Positions 35,378 to 44,860 of a DNA stretch of 64,000 bases are shown piece after piece; within the stretch, counting starts at the first letter, position 1; every line of letters begins with the position of its first letter. A program made the translations under genes and the position numbers. Source of the DNA: a bacterium (GTDB lineage Bacteria; Arandabacterota; Arandabacteria; Arandabacterales; Arandabacteraceae); the NCBI GenBank assembly GCA_029933125.1, contig JAOZOU010000005.1:110452-174451 (forward strand), written 5' to 3'. The notes beneath the pieces were generated by a model. That model did not search any database. It was not told the origin of the DNA and saw nothing but the letters and a program-made list of their open reading frames with translations.

Positions 35378-35680
35378 CTATACCTCCGCCTTCTGAGTTT
35401 CCTGGGAATCCTTTTGTTTTTCCTCCTCAACGAGCTCCGCGTAGATCGCGAATTCGGGACAAATGAGCTCGCATAGGCCACAGCTAACGCAATCTTCTTC
35501 TCTCGCTGCGACAGGTGGGTGATATCCTTTCTTGTTAAATTCCTGGGAAAGCTCGAGGACATTCCTCGGGCAATACTGTACACAAAAGCCACAGCCTTTA
35601 CACTGATCCTTTATTATGTAGATCCTTCCTCTCGGCACTTTGACCGTGTCCGCATCAAGAGGCTTCCTCCAGAGTTTCAC
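35378..35680 (-). CDS. korD: ferredoxin-like delta subunit of 2-oxoacid oxidoreductase
   Basis: A 100-residue 2[4Fe-4S] ferredoxin subunit with CKGCGFCVQYCP and CVSCGLCELICP, followed by a charged tail. It starts with GTG and heads the korDABC operon. As internal electron carrier it links the TPP centre to soluble ferredoxin or perhaps directly to the Hdr complex encoded downstream (inference). The first gene of a 10-kb run of minus-strand redox genes. Confidence 0.88.
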   Translation of the reverse strand: MKLWRKPLDADTVKVPRGRIYIIKDQCKGCGFCVQYCPRNVLELSQEFNKKGYHPPVAAREEDCVSCGLCELICPEFAIYAELVEEEKQKDSQETQKAEV

Positions 35681-35716
35681 GTCAATATCCCCCGTGTTTA
35701 GCCAAGCTGACCTCAG

Positions 35717-35745
35717 ATGATACCAATTTTCCAGTGGAAATTCAA
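35717..35745 (-). promoter_or_regulatory. promoter of the kor-hdr operon with internal dyad
   Basis: On the minus strand TTGAAT (35740-35745) and TATCAT (35717-35722, five of six consensus bases) are 17 nt apart. The spacer holds the dyad TTTCC-AGT-GGAAA (35728-35740), a location where a bound repressor would block RNA polymerase. A leader of about 30 nt would precede korD. No regulator gene is nearby to assign. Confidence 0.45.
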
Positions 35746-35831
35746 TCTCTTGAACATTAGCATATGGCTATGGATGTATGCAAGCCCAAATTGAGTGAGA
35801 CCAGTCGATGGCGCTCTTAAGGGGAGATGAG

Positions 35832-37565
35832 TTGAAATTCAGGATTTCATTCATCCTAGCCATGATTTGCGCCTCCTTTGGATTTTCCCACTCAAGCCCT
35901 GTAAAGCCAAATTTCACTTTTGCAGTCGTTGGAGATCGTACAGGCAGGGCAAATGATGAGATTTTCTATCAGGTCATATCCGATCTAGACTTCATTCAAC
36001 CTGATCTTGTCTTCACAGTTGGCGACCATGTCGAAGGTTACAGTACTGACTCGCTTGCAGTCTGTGATGAGTGGGATAGGGTACTTGCAGAGCTTAGAAG
36101 CACAGGCAAACCCTGTTTCTGTACGCCTGGTAATCATGACATCTGGGATGAGACAAGCCGTGAGATCTTCAGGGAAAAGGCTGGTCCTGCAGATACTGCT
36201 TTCAGCTATCAAGGTTGTCTCTTCGTTATCCTTGATGTTTCCATGGACTATACGGCTGAGAGGCTTCCTCAGGAGAGGCTAACCTGGCTTGAGGAGCACC
36301 TTAAGATGGCAGGCAAAGGACGGAAGTTTGTCTTCTATCATAAGCCCTTTTGGTGCGAAGATTTTTCGAAGAATGCTACTAACAAGCTCCATGAGATCTT
36401 CAAGCATTATGGCGTAACAGCAGTTTTCACAGGACACTATCACATCTATTTTGAATCCCGGGTTGACGGAATAAGTTACTACTGCGTGCCCAGTTCGGGT
36501 GGTGGGCTTCCTGGCTGGGCTCTTCCTCAGAGCACTTTCTATGGATACTTCCTTGTACGAGTAAGACCTGATACCGTGATTGCCAGACCATTTGAAGTCG
36601 GTATTAGCAGACATGAGGTTGTCACCTTTGATGATATGATGCGATTCAACTCTCTTAAGAGCAGAATGATCAAGATCGACGAGATTGAACCCGTAATCAA
36701 TGGGCATATCGATGAGGCTGCGGTCAAAGTTACAATTGAGAATGTAACATCATCTATCCTTGAGGATACACTTGTATGGAGCCTGCCTCAGCCATGGAGG
36801 GTTGAACCGCCAAAAGACTACATTGAGATACCATCTGGAGAGATTGCCACTCTCAATGCCCTGGTTTCATGTCAGGGGCAACTCTTTCCAGCCCCAAGTC
36901 TTAAAATGTGCTTCAGTGATGAAGGTAGCAATCTCTGCCTGGTTAAGCCTCTTAAGGTAAGAAGGCAAGTCGTTGCACCGGTCAGCCAAGGGGTTGTTGA
37001 AATAGATGGTACCCTTGGAGACAACGAATGGAAGTATGCCGGCCTCATCACACATCTTTACAATTTTGAGAATCGAGGCGTGAAATCGGATTCCACTCGC
37101 ATCCTCGTGCTTCACGATTCTAGTAGGTTGTATATTGCGTTTGAGTGCTTTGATTCAGATCCTCCTCGCCTTAAGGCAGGTCAAAGTGAAAGGGATGGCT
37201 TTGGGGGTTCGGATGATCGTGTGACTTTGCTTCTTGAGCCCGAGAGAGGTAAAACAATCTTCTACGAGATATCTTTCAATCCTAAGGGTGTTGTTTCCGA
37301 CCGTATGATTGAGATCTGTCCGTTTGGTAGCTATGTCATGCATCCGGAGTGGGATGCTTCGCTTAGGGTTGAGGGTAAGATCACTGACTGGGGTTATTTG
37401 CTCGAATGTAGCATTCCCCTGGCTGATATTGGAATCTCCTCTGCGAATGTGCCTGCTATGGGCCTAAACCTTGCTCGATGGCATTCAGGCAGCGGTCTAT
37501 TCGAGGCTTTCCAGCTTCCTTACCGTTATGACCCTGACAGGTTGGGAATTCTGGTTGTGAGGTAG
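35832..37565 (+). CDS. exported metallophosphatase with C-terminal CBM9/DOMON-like domain
   Basis: A 577-residue protein if it starts at TTG 35832, which has GGGGAG 5 nt upstream and opens with a clean signal peptide (KFRISFILAMICASFGFSHS); an ATG at 35808 lacks a ribosome site. Residues about 25-265 are a calcineurin-like phosphoesterase: VVGDRTGR, TVGDHVEG, TPGNHD, YHKPFW and TGHYHIYFES bind two metals. About 395-577 form a beta-sandwich of the CBM9/DOMON type (VEIDGTLGDNEWKYA). It should act in the periplasm or outside; substrate unknown. It stands divergent from the kor operon, with no pathway link visible. Confidence 0.82.
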   Translation: MKFRISFILAMICASFGFSHSSPVKPNFTFAVVGDRTGRANDEIFYQVISDLDFIQPDLVFTVGDHVEGYSTDSLAVCDEWDRVLAELRSTGKPCFCTPGNHDIWDETSREIFREKAGPADTAFSYQGCLFVILDVSMDYTAERLPQERLTWLEEHLKMAGKGRKFVFYHKPFWCEDFSKNATNKLHEIFKHYGVTAVFTGHYHIYFESRVDGISYYCVPSSGGGLPGWALPQSTFYGYFLVRVRPDTVIARPFEVGISRHEVVTFDDMMRFNSLKSRMIKIDEIEPVINGHIDEAAVKVTIENVTSSILEDTLVWSLPQPWRVEPPKDYIEIPSGEIATLNALVSCQGQLFPAPSLKMCFSDEGSNLCLVKPLKVRRQVVAPVSQGVVEIDGTLGDNEWKYAGLITHLYNFENRGVKSDSTRILVLHDSSRLYIAFECFDSDPPRLKAGQSERDGFGGSDDRVTLLLEPERGKTIFYEISFNPKGVVSDRMIEICPFGSYVMHPEWDASLRVEGKITDWGYLLECSIPLADIGISSANVPAMGLNLARWHSGSGLFEAFQLPYRYDPDRLGILVVR

Positions 37566-37623
37566 CCTAGCGGGTGGAGGAGCAGGTCACAAGCCATCTC
37601 ATACGCTTGTCACAGTTCGAACG

Positions 37624-37645
37624 GGATGCCTTCAGCACGGCATCC
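37624..37645. repeat. 7-bp inverted repeat in the gap before cobO
   Basis: GGATGCC and GGCATCC flank an 8-nt loop. There is no T-tract after it, so a rho-independent terminator is not well supported, and it does not fit a cobalamin riboswitch. The 250-bp gap from 37566 to 37815 holds otherwise only the promoter at 37741. Confidence 0.3.
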
Positions 37646-37740
37646 AGCGCATCTACCCCAGGCTTTGCGCTTTCGTTATCTGCTCTTGATGCTATGCATT
37701 TTCAAGCCACAAGGGCAGCATGACTGCACACCGAAAGCGA

Positions 37741-37770
37741 TTGACACGTGCCTTGAGGATAGGCTAAACT
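37741..37770 (+). promoter_or_regulatory. sigma70-like promoter of the cobO-meaB-mutase operon
   Basis: A perfect TTGACA (37741-37746) is followed after 18 nt by TAAACT (37765-37770, four of six). It lies 46 nt before the GTG start of cobO. A single upstream promoter fits the tightly spaced genes that follow. Confidence 0.48.
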
Positions 37771-37815
37771 ATGCGTTTGGTTAGCCGATCGAAGACCCTT
37801 CAGCGGGAGTGAGGT

Positions 37816-38343
37816 GTGTCACTTAAGAAGGGCACTGTCCAGGTTTATACGGGTAATGGCAAGGGCAAGACAACCGCAGCCCTCGGTCAGGCTCTGCGTG
37901 CATGCGGGCATGGACTCAGGGTGATAATGATACAATTCATGAAAGGCTCCAAGAACTATGGGGAGATTGCGATTGCACCCAGGATCCCGGGTTTCGAAAT
38001 CATCCAATCGGGCTTACCAACCTTTGTGGAGAAGGGTAATCCAAGCGATGAAGACTTAAGGATGGCTCGCCAGGGTATGGAACTTGCACGCAAAGCTATA
38101 ACTCAAGCAGAGTACGACGTAGTAATCCTTGACGAGATAAACTGTGCAGTTGACTACGGTCTTGTAGATGTCAAAGATGTGCTTGAGCTTGTGAATCTCA
38201 AACCAACCCAAATGGAACTTATACTAACAGGCAGGTATGCTCCGGATAAGGTGATTGAAGTAGCTGATCTTGTCACCGAGATGAAGGAGATCAAACATCC
38301 CTATCAAGCTGGACTGGAGATGCGCGAGGGCATTGAGTACTGA
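37816..38343 (+). CDS. cobO: cob(I)alamin adenosyltransferase, CobA/BtuR type
   Basis: A 175-residue ATP:corrinoid adenosyltransferase that makes adenosylcobalamin, the cofactor of the mutase encoded three genes on. The P-loop is VYTGNGKGKTTAALG near the N-terminus; IQFMKG and VVILDEINCAVDYGLV are family motifs. GTG start with GGGAG 6 nt upstream. Its position just ahead of meaB and the B12-dependent mutase shows it supplies and repairs that cofactor. Confidence 0.92.
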   Translation: MSLKKGTVQVYTGNGKGKTTAALGQALRACGHGLRVIMIQFMKGSKNYGEIAIAPRIPGFEIIQSGLPTFVEKGNPSDEDLRMARQGMELARKAITQAEYDVVILDEINCAVDYGLVDVKDVLELVNLKPTQMELILTGRYAPDKVIEVADLVTEMKEIKHPYQAGLEMREGIEY

Positions 38344-38348
38344 AGCCA

Positions 38349-39308
38349 ATGGGAATAGACCTGAAAGAATTACTTGAAAGATTTGGGAGGGGTGATCGTT
38401 CAGCCCTTTCGAGGGTGATTACACTTGTTGAGAATCGATCGAGTCTGGCTCCTGAGATTCTTGATGCCCTTTATACCAAGACAGGCAGAGCATATCGCAT
38501 CGGCATAACGGGTCCTCCGGGAGCTGGCAAGAGCACATTGGTTTCGGGCCTCGTTCAGGTACTCAGGTCTAAGAATAAGCTTGTTGGGGTGATTGCTGTC
38601 GATCCGACAAGTCCTTTTACTGGGGGGGCACTTCTTGGCGATCGCATCCGCATGCAGGAGATTGGTCTCAACGAGGGCGTTTTTGTAAGGAGTATGGCTA
38701 CGCGAGGATCCCTCGGAGGACTTGCTGAAGCTGCCACTGATGTCGCTGACATAATGGACGCTTTTGGCAAGGATTTTGTCGTCACTGAGACGGTTGGGGT
38801 GGGTCAGTGCGAGCTCGATGTTGCTGAGGCCTGCTACACTACTGTTGTTGTCATTGTACCCGAATCAGGCGATAGCATTCAGGCTATGAAGGCTGGGCTT
38901 ATGGAGATCGCAGACATTATTGTAATAAATAAGAGCGATCGCGAGGGGGCTGATAACATCGCACGTCAGACGAGAGCCATGCTTGAGCTCAGGGGTGAAC
39001 GCAATGGATGGATGCCGCCGGTGATCCCGACAATAGCCTCTCAGTCGAAAGGTCTTGATGACCTCTATGAGATGATTGATAAGCATCGCCAGTTCCTTGA
39101 AGCATCAGGCCTTCTTGCCAAGCACAGGAGAACGAACATAGAGCGGACTATTAGGGCGCTTGTGGAATCGGAAATCTACAGAACGATCTGGAATGAATCC
39201 ACAATGCACCACCTCGAGAAATTGGTTGATGAGGTGATGGCTGGCAGGATTTCACCTCGAAGAGCATCGAGGCAACTACTGGAGAGACTTCAGGAGGATG
39301 GTGAATAA
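38349..39308 (+). CDS. meaB: MeaB-type G-protein chaperone of B12-dependent mutase
   Basis: A 319-residue MeaB/ArgK GTPase. The P-loop is [12 protein letters not shown], followed by [29 protein letters not shown]-type switch and [10 protein letters not shown] base-recognition motif. MeaB gates adenosylcobalamin loading and protects B12 mutases from inactivation. It sits between cobO and the mutase large subunit, 5 and 2 bp away. It probably serves the isobutyryl-CoA mutase, and possibly the methylmalonyl-CoA mutase at 59424. Confidence 0.92.
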   Translation: MGIDLKELLERFGRGDRSALSRVITLVENRSSLAPEILDALYTKTGRAYRIGITGPPGAGKSTLVSGLVQVLRSKNKLVGVIAVDPTSPFTGGALLGDRIRMQEIGLNEGVFVRSMATRGSLGGLAEAATDVADIMDAFGKDFVVTETVGVGQCELDVAEACYTTVVVIVPESGDSIQAMKAGLMEIADIIVINKSDREGADNIARQTRAMLELRGERNGWMPPVIPTIASQSKGLDDLYEMIDKHRQFLEASGLLAKHRRTNIERTIRALVESEIYRTIWNESTMHHLEKLVDEVMAGRISPRRASRQLLERLQEDGE

Positions 39309-39310
39309 CA

Positions 39311-40984
39311 GTGGGTGGACTCTTTGATAAGGAAAGGTTTGAAGAGCTCAGGAAGAAGAATGCTGAGTGGGAGAGCAAGTTTCGTGAGGCTTGCCTACCT
39401 TTTGAGGTTACCAACAGATCGGGTCGCGCAATCAAGCCCCTCTACACACCACTGGATGTAGCCGATCTCGACTATGAAAGGGATCTTGGATTCCCCGGCG
39501 AGTTTCCTTTCACACGCGGTATCTATACAACAATGCATCGGGGTAGATTGTGGACGATGCGCCAGTTTTCAGGCTATGGAACCGCCAGGGATTCTAATAG
39601 AAGGTACCATTTTCTCCTGGATCGTGGTCAGACAGGTCTTTCTGTTGCCTTCGACATGCCGACGATAATGGGCTATGACTCTGATCATCCACGTGCGCAT
39701 GGTGAGGTTGGCATGTGTGGAGTGGCTATCGATTCTCTCAAGGACATGGAGATCCTCTTCGAGGGGATACCCCTCGATAAGGTTTCGACATCGATGACAA
39801 TAAATGCACCAGCTGCTATCTTGCTTGCTTTCTACATATGTGTTGGTGAGAAACAGGGTGTTCCCAGTGAGATGCTGCGGGGAACCATCCAGAATGATAT
39901 CCTCAAGGAATACATTGCTCAGAAATCCTGGATCTTCCCTCCAGAGCCTTCCATGCGCATAATAACTGATATTCTTGCCTTTTGCGCAGATCATGTTCCC
40001 AAGTGGAATACCATCTCCATAAGCGGCTATCATATCCGTGAGGCTGGCTCAACTGCGGCTCAGGAGTTGGCTTTTACGCTTGCCGATGGCTTTGCATATG
40101 TTGAAGCTGGCATAGCTAGCGGCCTAGATGTTGACAGATTCGCACCTCGCCTTTCCTTCTTCTTTAATGCCCATCTGGATTTCTTCGAAGAGATTGCAAA
40201 GTATAGAGCCGCACGACGCATATGGGCGAGAAAGATGAAGACAAAGTACGGCGCCAAAAGGAAGGAATCGCTTTTGATGAGATTTCACACCCAGACAGCT
40301 GGTTGCACTCTAACGGCCCAGCAGCCAGAAAACAATATTGTCAGGACAGCATATGAGGCTATGGCTGCAGCCTTAGGTGGTACGCAATCGCTTCATACAA
40401 ACTCGATGGATGAAACACTTGCACTTCCAAGTGAGAAGGCAGTTCAGATTGCCCTGAGGACTCAACAGATACTTGCTTTTGAGACGGGCGTTACTCAGAC
40501 TATCGATCCTCTGGCTGGATCTTACTACGTAGAGTACCTTACAAACAGGCTTGAGGAAGAGGCCGAGGCTTACTTCAAGAAAATCGATGATTTAGGTGGT
40601 GTGATAAAGGCTATCGAGGCTGGCTTTTTCCAAAAGGAGATTTCAGATGCAGCCTACCGATATCAGAGGGAGATCGAAAAGAAGGATAAGATAGTTGTTG
40701 GGGTAAATGAATTTGTGATTGAAGATGAGAAACTCGAAATCGAAATTCTCAAGATTGATCCCCGTGTTGAAAAGGAGCAGACCAGGGCTCTTAAGAGACT
40801 AAGGGAGGAGCGCGATAACGATGCTGTTAGAAGAGCCCTTGAAGATCTCAAACGAGCTGCAGCTGGCAATGATAATCTTATGCCAAAGATCCTTACATGC
40901 TCAAGAACATACTGTACATTGGGTGAGATGATAGGAGTGCTAAAGGAGGTTTTCGGCGAGTACAAGGAACCCATAATCTACTGA
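39311..40984 (+). CDS. icmA: isobutyryl-CoA mutase large subunit (IcmA-like)
   Basis: A 557-residue B12-dependent acyl-CoA mutase. Overall it is methylmalonyl-CoA-mutase-like ([32 protein letters not shown] with the catalytic His241), but the two carboxylate-binding residues of methylmalonyl-CoA mutase are changed: Tyr89 is Phe86 (in LWTMRQFSG) and Arg207 is Gln204 (in EYIAQKSWI). Phe plus Gln is the known isobutyryl-CoA mutase pair; 2-hydroxyisobutyryl-CoA mutase has Ile instead of Phe. It would interconvert isobutyryl- and butyryl-CoA. GTG start. The mutase at 59424 keeps Tyr and Arg. Confidence 0.82.
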   Translation: MGGLFDKERFEELRKKNAEWESKFREACLPFEVTNRSGRAIKPLYTPLDVADLDYERDLGFPGEFPFTRGIYTTMHRGRLWTMRQFSGYGTARDSNRRYHFLLDRGQTGLSVAFDMPTIMGYDSDHPRAHGEVGMCGVAIDSLKDMEILFEGIPLDKVSTSMTINAPAAILLAFYICVGEKQGVPSEMLRGTIQNDILKEYIAQKSWIFPPEPSMRIITDILAFCADHVPKWNTISISGYHIREAGSTAAQELAFTLADGFAYVEAGIASGLDVDRFAPRLSFFFNAHLDFFEEIAKYRAARRIWARKMKTKYGAKRKESLLMRFHTQTAGCTLTAQQPENNIVRTAYEAMAAALGGTQSLHTNSMDETLALPSEKAVQIALRTQQILAFETGVTQTIDPLAGSYYVEYLTNRLEEEAEAYFKKIDDLGGVIKAIEAGFFQKEISDAAYRYQREIEKKDKIVVGVNEFVIEDEKLEIEILKIDPRVEKEQTRALKRLREERDNDAVRRALEDLKRAAAGNDNLMPKILTCSRTYCTLGEMIGVLKEVFGEYKEPIIY

Positions 40985-40998
40985 TTTTGGAGGCCTTT

Positions 40999-41403
40999 AT
41001 GGAGAGAAAGATACGTGTGCTTGTTGCCAAGCCTGGGCTTGACGGTCACGATCGTGGCGCTAAGGTTGTCGCGAGTGCCCTTCGGGACGCCGGCATGGAG
41101 GTTATCTATACCGGGCTCCACCAGACTCCCGAAGTGATAGTTGAAGCTGCCGTTCAGGAAGATGTTGATGTTATTGGGTTAAGTATTCTTTCAGGTGCTC
41201 ATATGGCTCTTTTCCCAAGGATTCTCGAGTTGCTGCGGGAGCGCGGTGCGGACGACAAGCTGGTTGTAGCTGGCGGAATCATACCTAAGGATGATATCGA
41301 AGAGTTGAAGAGGATGGGTATCAGTGAAATCTTTGGTCCTGGCACTCCAACGTCGCAGATAGTCGACTATATCAAGCGAGAGGTGGAAGCCCGAAGGGCT
41401 TGA
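40999..41403 (+). CDS. icmB: B12-binding small subunit of the acyl-CoA mutase
   Basis: A 134-residue cobalamin-binding domain protein. The lower-ligand motif DxHxxG is Asp15-Gly-His17-Asp-Arg-Gly20 in [19 protein letters not shown] and VVAGGIIP complete the B12 site. The ATG at 40999 is used, with GGAGG upstream, since a TTG at 40987 would swallow that site. It starts 14 bp after the large subunit, so both should form one enzyme. It may also have to serve the second mutase at 59424, which has no small subunit beside it. Confidence 0.88.
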   Translation: MERKIRVLVAKPGLDGHDRGAKVVASALRDAGMEVIYTGLHQTPEVIVEAAVQEDVDVIGLSILSGAHMALFPRILELLRERGADDKLVVAGGIIPKDDIEELKRMGISEIFGPGTPTSQIVDYIKREVEARRA

Positions 41404-41475
41404 AGCCATTTTTTCCAGCAGTAATTGCCTGAGAAACCGTAGTGGTGTGCTAAGGCGAAGTTGAGGAGGTAGCAA

Positions 41476-42612
41476 ATGGAGCTTTCCGGCGAGCATAAGA
41501 TGATAAGAAAGATGGTTCGGGAATTTGCAGAGGCTGAAGTCAAGCCACTCGCAAGCGAGATAGACGAGACAGCTGAATTCCCGTGGAAGACAATTGAAAA
41601 GATGAGAGAGCTAAGGCTGCTTGGCATGCCCTTCGATGAGAAGTGGGGTGGTGGTGGCACTGATACGTTGGGCTATACAATAGGTGTTGAGGAGATCTCG
41701 CGGGTTTGTGCAGCAACTGGAATTACAATGGCGGCCCACACCTCCCTCGGAGTTTCCCCTATATATGAATTTGGTAATGACAAGCAGAAGGAGAAGTATC
41801 TCCCCGACATAGTGAGTGGGCGCAAGCTTGCTGGTTTTGGACTCACAGAGCCCAATGCTGGTTCAGATGCTGGTGGAACAGAGACGACAGCCGTAAGGAA
41901 GGGCGATTATTACATAGTCAATGGTACAAAGTGTTTCATTACCAATGGAAGCGTGGCTGAAACCTTTGTGATAACTGCCATGACCGATAAGCAAGCTAGG
42001 ACGAAGGGTATAACGGCTCTCATCGTCGAGAAAGGAATGCCGGGATTCAGAATTGGCAAGAAGGAAAATAAGATGGGGATCAGGGGATCAGATACAGCAG
42101 AGCTCATCTTTGAGGATTGTGAAGTGCCCGTTGAGAATAGGCTTGGTGAGGAAGGTCAGGGATTCAAGATCTTCCTCCACACGCTCGATGGCGGAAGGAT
42201 ATCGATCGGTGCGATGGCTCTCGGCATCGCTCAAGCTGCTCTTGAGGCGAGTATCAAGTATGCAAGGGAGAGAAAGCAATTCGGAAGGCCCATTGGCAAG
42301 TTCGGAGCAATTCAAGCTATGATAGCAGATATGGCTACCGATGTGGAGGCTGCACGCCTGCTTGTATATGATGTCTCAATTGCAAAGGACAAGGGTGAAG
42401 ATATTATAAGGCGAGCTGCTATGGCGAAGCTCTTTGCCTCTGAAGTCGCCATGAGAGCAACCAAGAATGCCATACAGATACACGGTGGCTATGGCTATAT
42501 GAAGGAGTACGAAATAGAAAGGCTTTACAGGGATGCAAAGATAACCGTTATCGGTGAGGGAACCTCTGAAATCCAGAGGCTTGTTATCGCCAGGGATCTC
42601 CTAGGACTGTGA
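41476..42612 (+). CDS. acyl-CoA dehydrogenase, probably butyryl-CoA dehydrogenase
   Basis: A 378-residue FAD-dependent dehydrogenase that makes the enoyl-CoA and passes electrons to ETF. FGLTEPNAGSDAG and FITNG bind FAD, RKQFGRPIGKFGAIQ and QIHGGYGYMKEYEIERL are family blocks, and the catalytic base is the glutamate in GEGTSEIQR, the short-chain-type position. Downstream of isobutyryl-CoA mutase the likely substrate is butyryl-CoA. A second such enzyme at 53903 has the usual YEGTSE; here Gly precedes the base. Confidence 0.85.
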   Translation: MELSGEHKMIRKMVREFAEAEVKPLASEIDETAEFPWKTIEKMRELRLLGMPFDEKWGGGGTDTLGYTIGVEEISRVCAATGITMAAHTSLGVSPIYEFGNDKQKEKYLPDIVSGRKLAGFGLTEPNAGSDAGGTETTAVRKGDYYIVNGTKCFITNGSVAETFVITAMTDKQARTKGITALIVEKGMPGFRIGKKENKMGIRGSDTAELIFEDCEVPVENRLGEEGQGFKIFLHTLDGGRISIGAMALGIAQAALEASIKYARERKQFGRPIGKFGAIQAMIADMATDVEAARLLVYDVSIAKDKGEDIIRRAAMAKLFASEVAMRATKNAIQIHGGYGYMKEYEIERLYRDAKITVIGEGTSEIQRLVIARDLLGL

Positions 42613-42621
42613 GGTGAAGAG

Positions 42622-43638
42622 GTGACTGGCATAGAAAGAGTCAAAGCAGCTTTCAAGAGACAGAAGCCAGATCGTGTGCCTGCATACCCAATCGTCAGTG
42701 GGCTGGCAGCCAAAGTGATAGGTGCAAGTGCAAAGGACTACTATACCAATTTTGAAAATCTTGCCAGAGCACATCTTGCTCTTTATGAGGACCTCAGGCA
42801 GGATATAGTCGCCCTTATGCCTGACCTTTTTATGGAAGTTGAGGCCATGGGAGCTCAAGTTGAATTCCCTGAGGATGACGTACCAAGATTGAGATCCTAC
42901 CTTCTCAGTGATCCCAAGAACCTTACTTCGCTCACGATGCCTGAGCCCAATTCATCAGGGAGGATCCCAGCTTACCTTGAGGCTTGCAGGAAGGTGAGAT
43001 CCGAGGTTTCAGAAAGTGCAGTTGGTGGAGTGATTTGCGGCCCGTGGACGATAGCAGCGAATCTCAGGGGTGCCGAGAATCTCATAATGGATACCACAAC
43101 AGATCCGGACTTTGTTCACGAGCTTATGAGATTTGCGGTAGAGATTCCCATAAGGCTTGGAGAAGCCCTCAAGCAAAGTGGCGTTGGTGTAAGCCTGAGC
43201 GAGGCACCCGCATCAATCAGTCTTATATCTCCTAAGATCTACAGGAACTTCGTGCTTCCATATCATAAGGAGATTATCTCTCGTTTGAGAGAAAAGAAGA
43301 TAAGCGTTACGCTTCACATCTGCGGCTATATCGATCCTATCATGGAGGATATTGCCTCAACCGGTGCTATAGCTGTGAGCATGGATGAGCCTTCATCACT
43401 CGAGAAGATGCTTGAGGTCAGCGAAGGAAAGTGTGTTGTTATTGGTAATGTCTCGACAGGTGTCTTTGTGAAAGGAACGAGGGAGGATATTGAGGCTGAA
43501 GTAAGGCGGTGTGTTAACGCCGCAAGATCTCACTACGGTTACATCCTGGCAACAGGTTGTGAGATCTCGCCACGCGGTGACTTGGAAAAACTAAGGTGGT
43601 TCTGTGAGACTGCTGCTCGGGTTGGTCAATATCACTAG
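42622..43638 (+). CDS. uroporphyrinogen-decarboxylase-fold methyltransferase, MtaA-like
   Basis: A 338-residue protein of the UroD/MtaA/CmuC group. ICGPWTIAANLRG is a family block; LHICGY and the later ATGCEISPRGD give the His-x-Cys...Cys zinc site of methylcobamide:thiol methyltransferases, which true uroporphyrinogen decarboxylases lack. GTG start. It sits inside a B12-dependent mutase and beta-oxidation operon, with no methyltransferase corrinoid protein beside it. A role in corrinoid or methyl-group chemistry is possible; function unknown. Confidence 0.75.
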   Translation: MTGIERVKAAFKRQKPDRVPAYPIVSGLAAKVIGASAKDYYTNFENLARAHLALYEDLRQDIVALMPDLFMEVEAMGAQVEFPEDDVPRLRSYLLSDPKNLTSLTMPEPNSSGRIPAYLEACRKVRSEVSESAVGGVICGPWTIAANLRGAENLIMDTTTDPDFVHELMRFAVEIPIRLGEALKQSGVGVSLSEAPASISLISPKIYRNFVLPYHKEIISRLREKKISVTLHICGYIDPIMEDIASTGAIAVSMDEPSSLEKMLEVSEGKCVVIGNVSTGVFVKGTREDIEAEVRRCVNAARSHYGYILATGCEISPRGDLEKLRWFCETAARVGQYH

Positions 43639-43657
43639 CAGGAAAGGAGAGTGAAGA

Positions 43658-44848
43658 ATGGCTGGGAACAAAGATGTCGTGATTGTCAGTGGTGCAAGAA
43701 CACCGACTGGTGCTTTTCTTGGAAAGCTTTCACCTCTCAGGGCTCCTGAACTTGGTGCCGTAGCAATCAGGGAGGCCGTCTCAAGGGCAGGTATCAAGCC
43801 TGAGGATGTCGAAGAGGTGATAATGGGCAATGTTGTTAGTGCAGGCATAGGGCAGGCTCCAGCCCGCCAGGCTGCAATCAGGGCTGGTATACCTGATTCT
43901 ATTGGCTCGACGACAATAAATAAGGTTTGTGGCTCAGGCCTTAAGGCAGTTGTTTTTGCAGCTCAGGCGATTAAGGCTGGTGACTACAGCTGCATTGTTG
44001 CGGGTGGCATGGAAAGCATGAGCCAGTGCCCGTATCTTCTTCCCAAGGCGAGAACAGGCTACCGCCTGGGAAATGGTGTTCTGGTTGACTCTATGGTTTA
44101 TGATGGCTTGTGGTGCGCATTTAATGACTTCCACATGGGTATAACTGGAGAGCTCGTTGCAGAAAAGTATGGACTCTCACGGCAGGAGCTTGACGAATAT
44201 GCTCTCAATAGCCATCGCAAGGCAGTTGCTGCAATAAAGGCAGGCAAGTTTAAGGATGAAATTGTTCCAGTTGAGGTTCCTCAGCGCAAAGGTGATCCAA
44301 TAATTGTTGATGTTGACGAAGGGCCAAGAGAGGATACGAGTCTTGAGAAACTGGCCAGGCTCAGGCCAGCTTTCAAAAAAGATGGTGTGATAACAGCTGG
44401 CAACGCACCTAGTGTCAATGATGGTGCATCAGCAGTGGTTGTGATGTCGCGTGAGCGTGCTGAGAAGCTTGGTGTAAAGCCGATGGCGAAGATTACAGGC
44501 TATGCAACTGGTGGTGCTGAACCTAAGTGGGTAATGCTTGCACCAATCTACGCTGTGAGAAATCTTCTCAAGGTAACCGGTTATAAGATTGAGGACTTCG
44601 ACCTTGTTGAGCTCAACGAGGCTTTCTCATCGCAGGCGATTGCCGACATAAGAGAACTCGGAATCGATCCTGAGAAGGTCAACGTCAACGGCGGAGGGAT
44701 TGCTCTTGGCCATGCAATTGGCTCAACAGGCTGTCGTATACTGGTAACCCTGATGTATGCACTCAAGGATAGAGGACTCAAGCGTGGACTTGCGGCTCTT
44801 TGCCTTGGTGGAGGAAATGCTGTAGCAATGTCCATAGAGATGGAATAG
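43658..44848 (+). CDS. acetyl-CoA C-acetyltransferase (thiolase)
   Basis: A 396-residue biosynthetic/degradative thiolase. The nucleophilic Cys lies in [11 protein letters not shown], the second Cys in [11 protein letters not shown], and the histidine in [23 protein letters not shown] is a further family motif. A strong AGGAAAGGAGAG site precedes the ATG. With the next gene it completes beta-oxidation of butyryl-CoA to two acetyl-CoA. It belongs to a different thiolase class from the archaeal-type protein at 1622. Confidence 0.92.
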   Translation: MAGNKDVVIVSGARTPTGAFLGKLSPLRAPELGAVAIREAVSRAGIKPEDVEEVIMGNVVSAGIGQAPARQAAIRAGIPDSIGSTTINKVCGSGLKAVVFAAQAIKAGDYSCIVAGGMESMSQCPYLLPKARTGYRLGNGVLVDSMVYDGLWCAFNDFHMGITGELVAEKYGLSRQELDEYALNSHRKAVAAIKAGKFKDEIVPVEVPQRKGDPIIVDVDEGPREDTSLEKLARLRPAFKKDGVITAGNAPSVNDGASAVVVMSRERAEKLGVKPMAKITGYATGGAEPKWVMLAPIYAVRNLLKVTGYKIEDFDLVELNEAFSSQAIADIRELGIDPEKVNVNGGGIALGHAIGSTGCRILVTLMYALKDRGLKRGLAALCLGGGNAVAMSIEME

Positions 44849-44860
44849 GAGGGGACGAAA

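Noticed and set aside
37610-37630. tRNA T-arm-like TTCGAA
   Set aside because: Flanking bases do not pair into a T stem and no acceptor or anticodon arm is present.
37566-37815. Cobalamin riboswitch before cobO
   Set aside because: The B12-box and conserved core strings are not found; only an inverted repeat and a promoter are visible.
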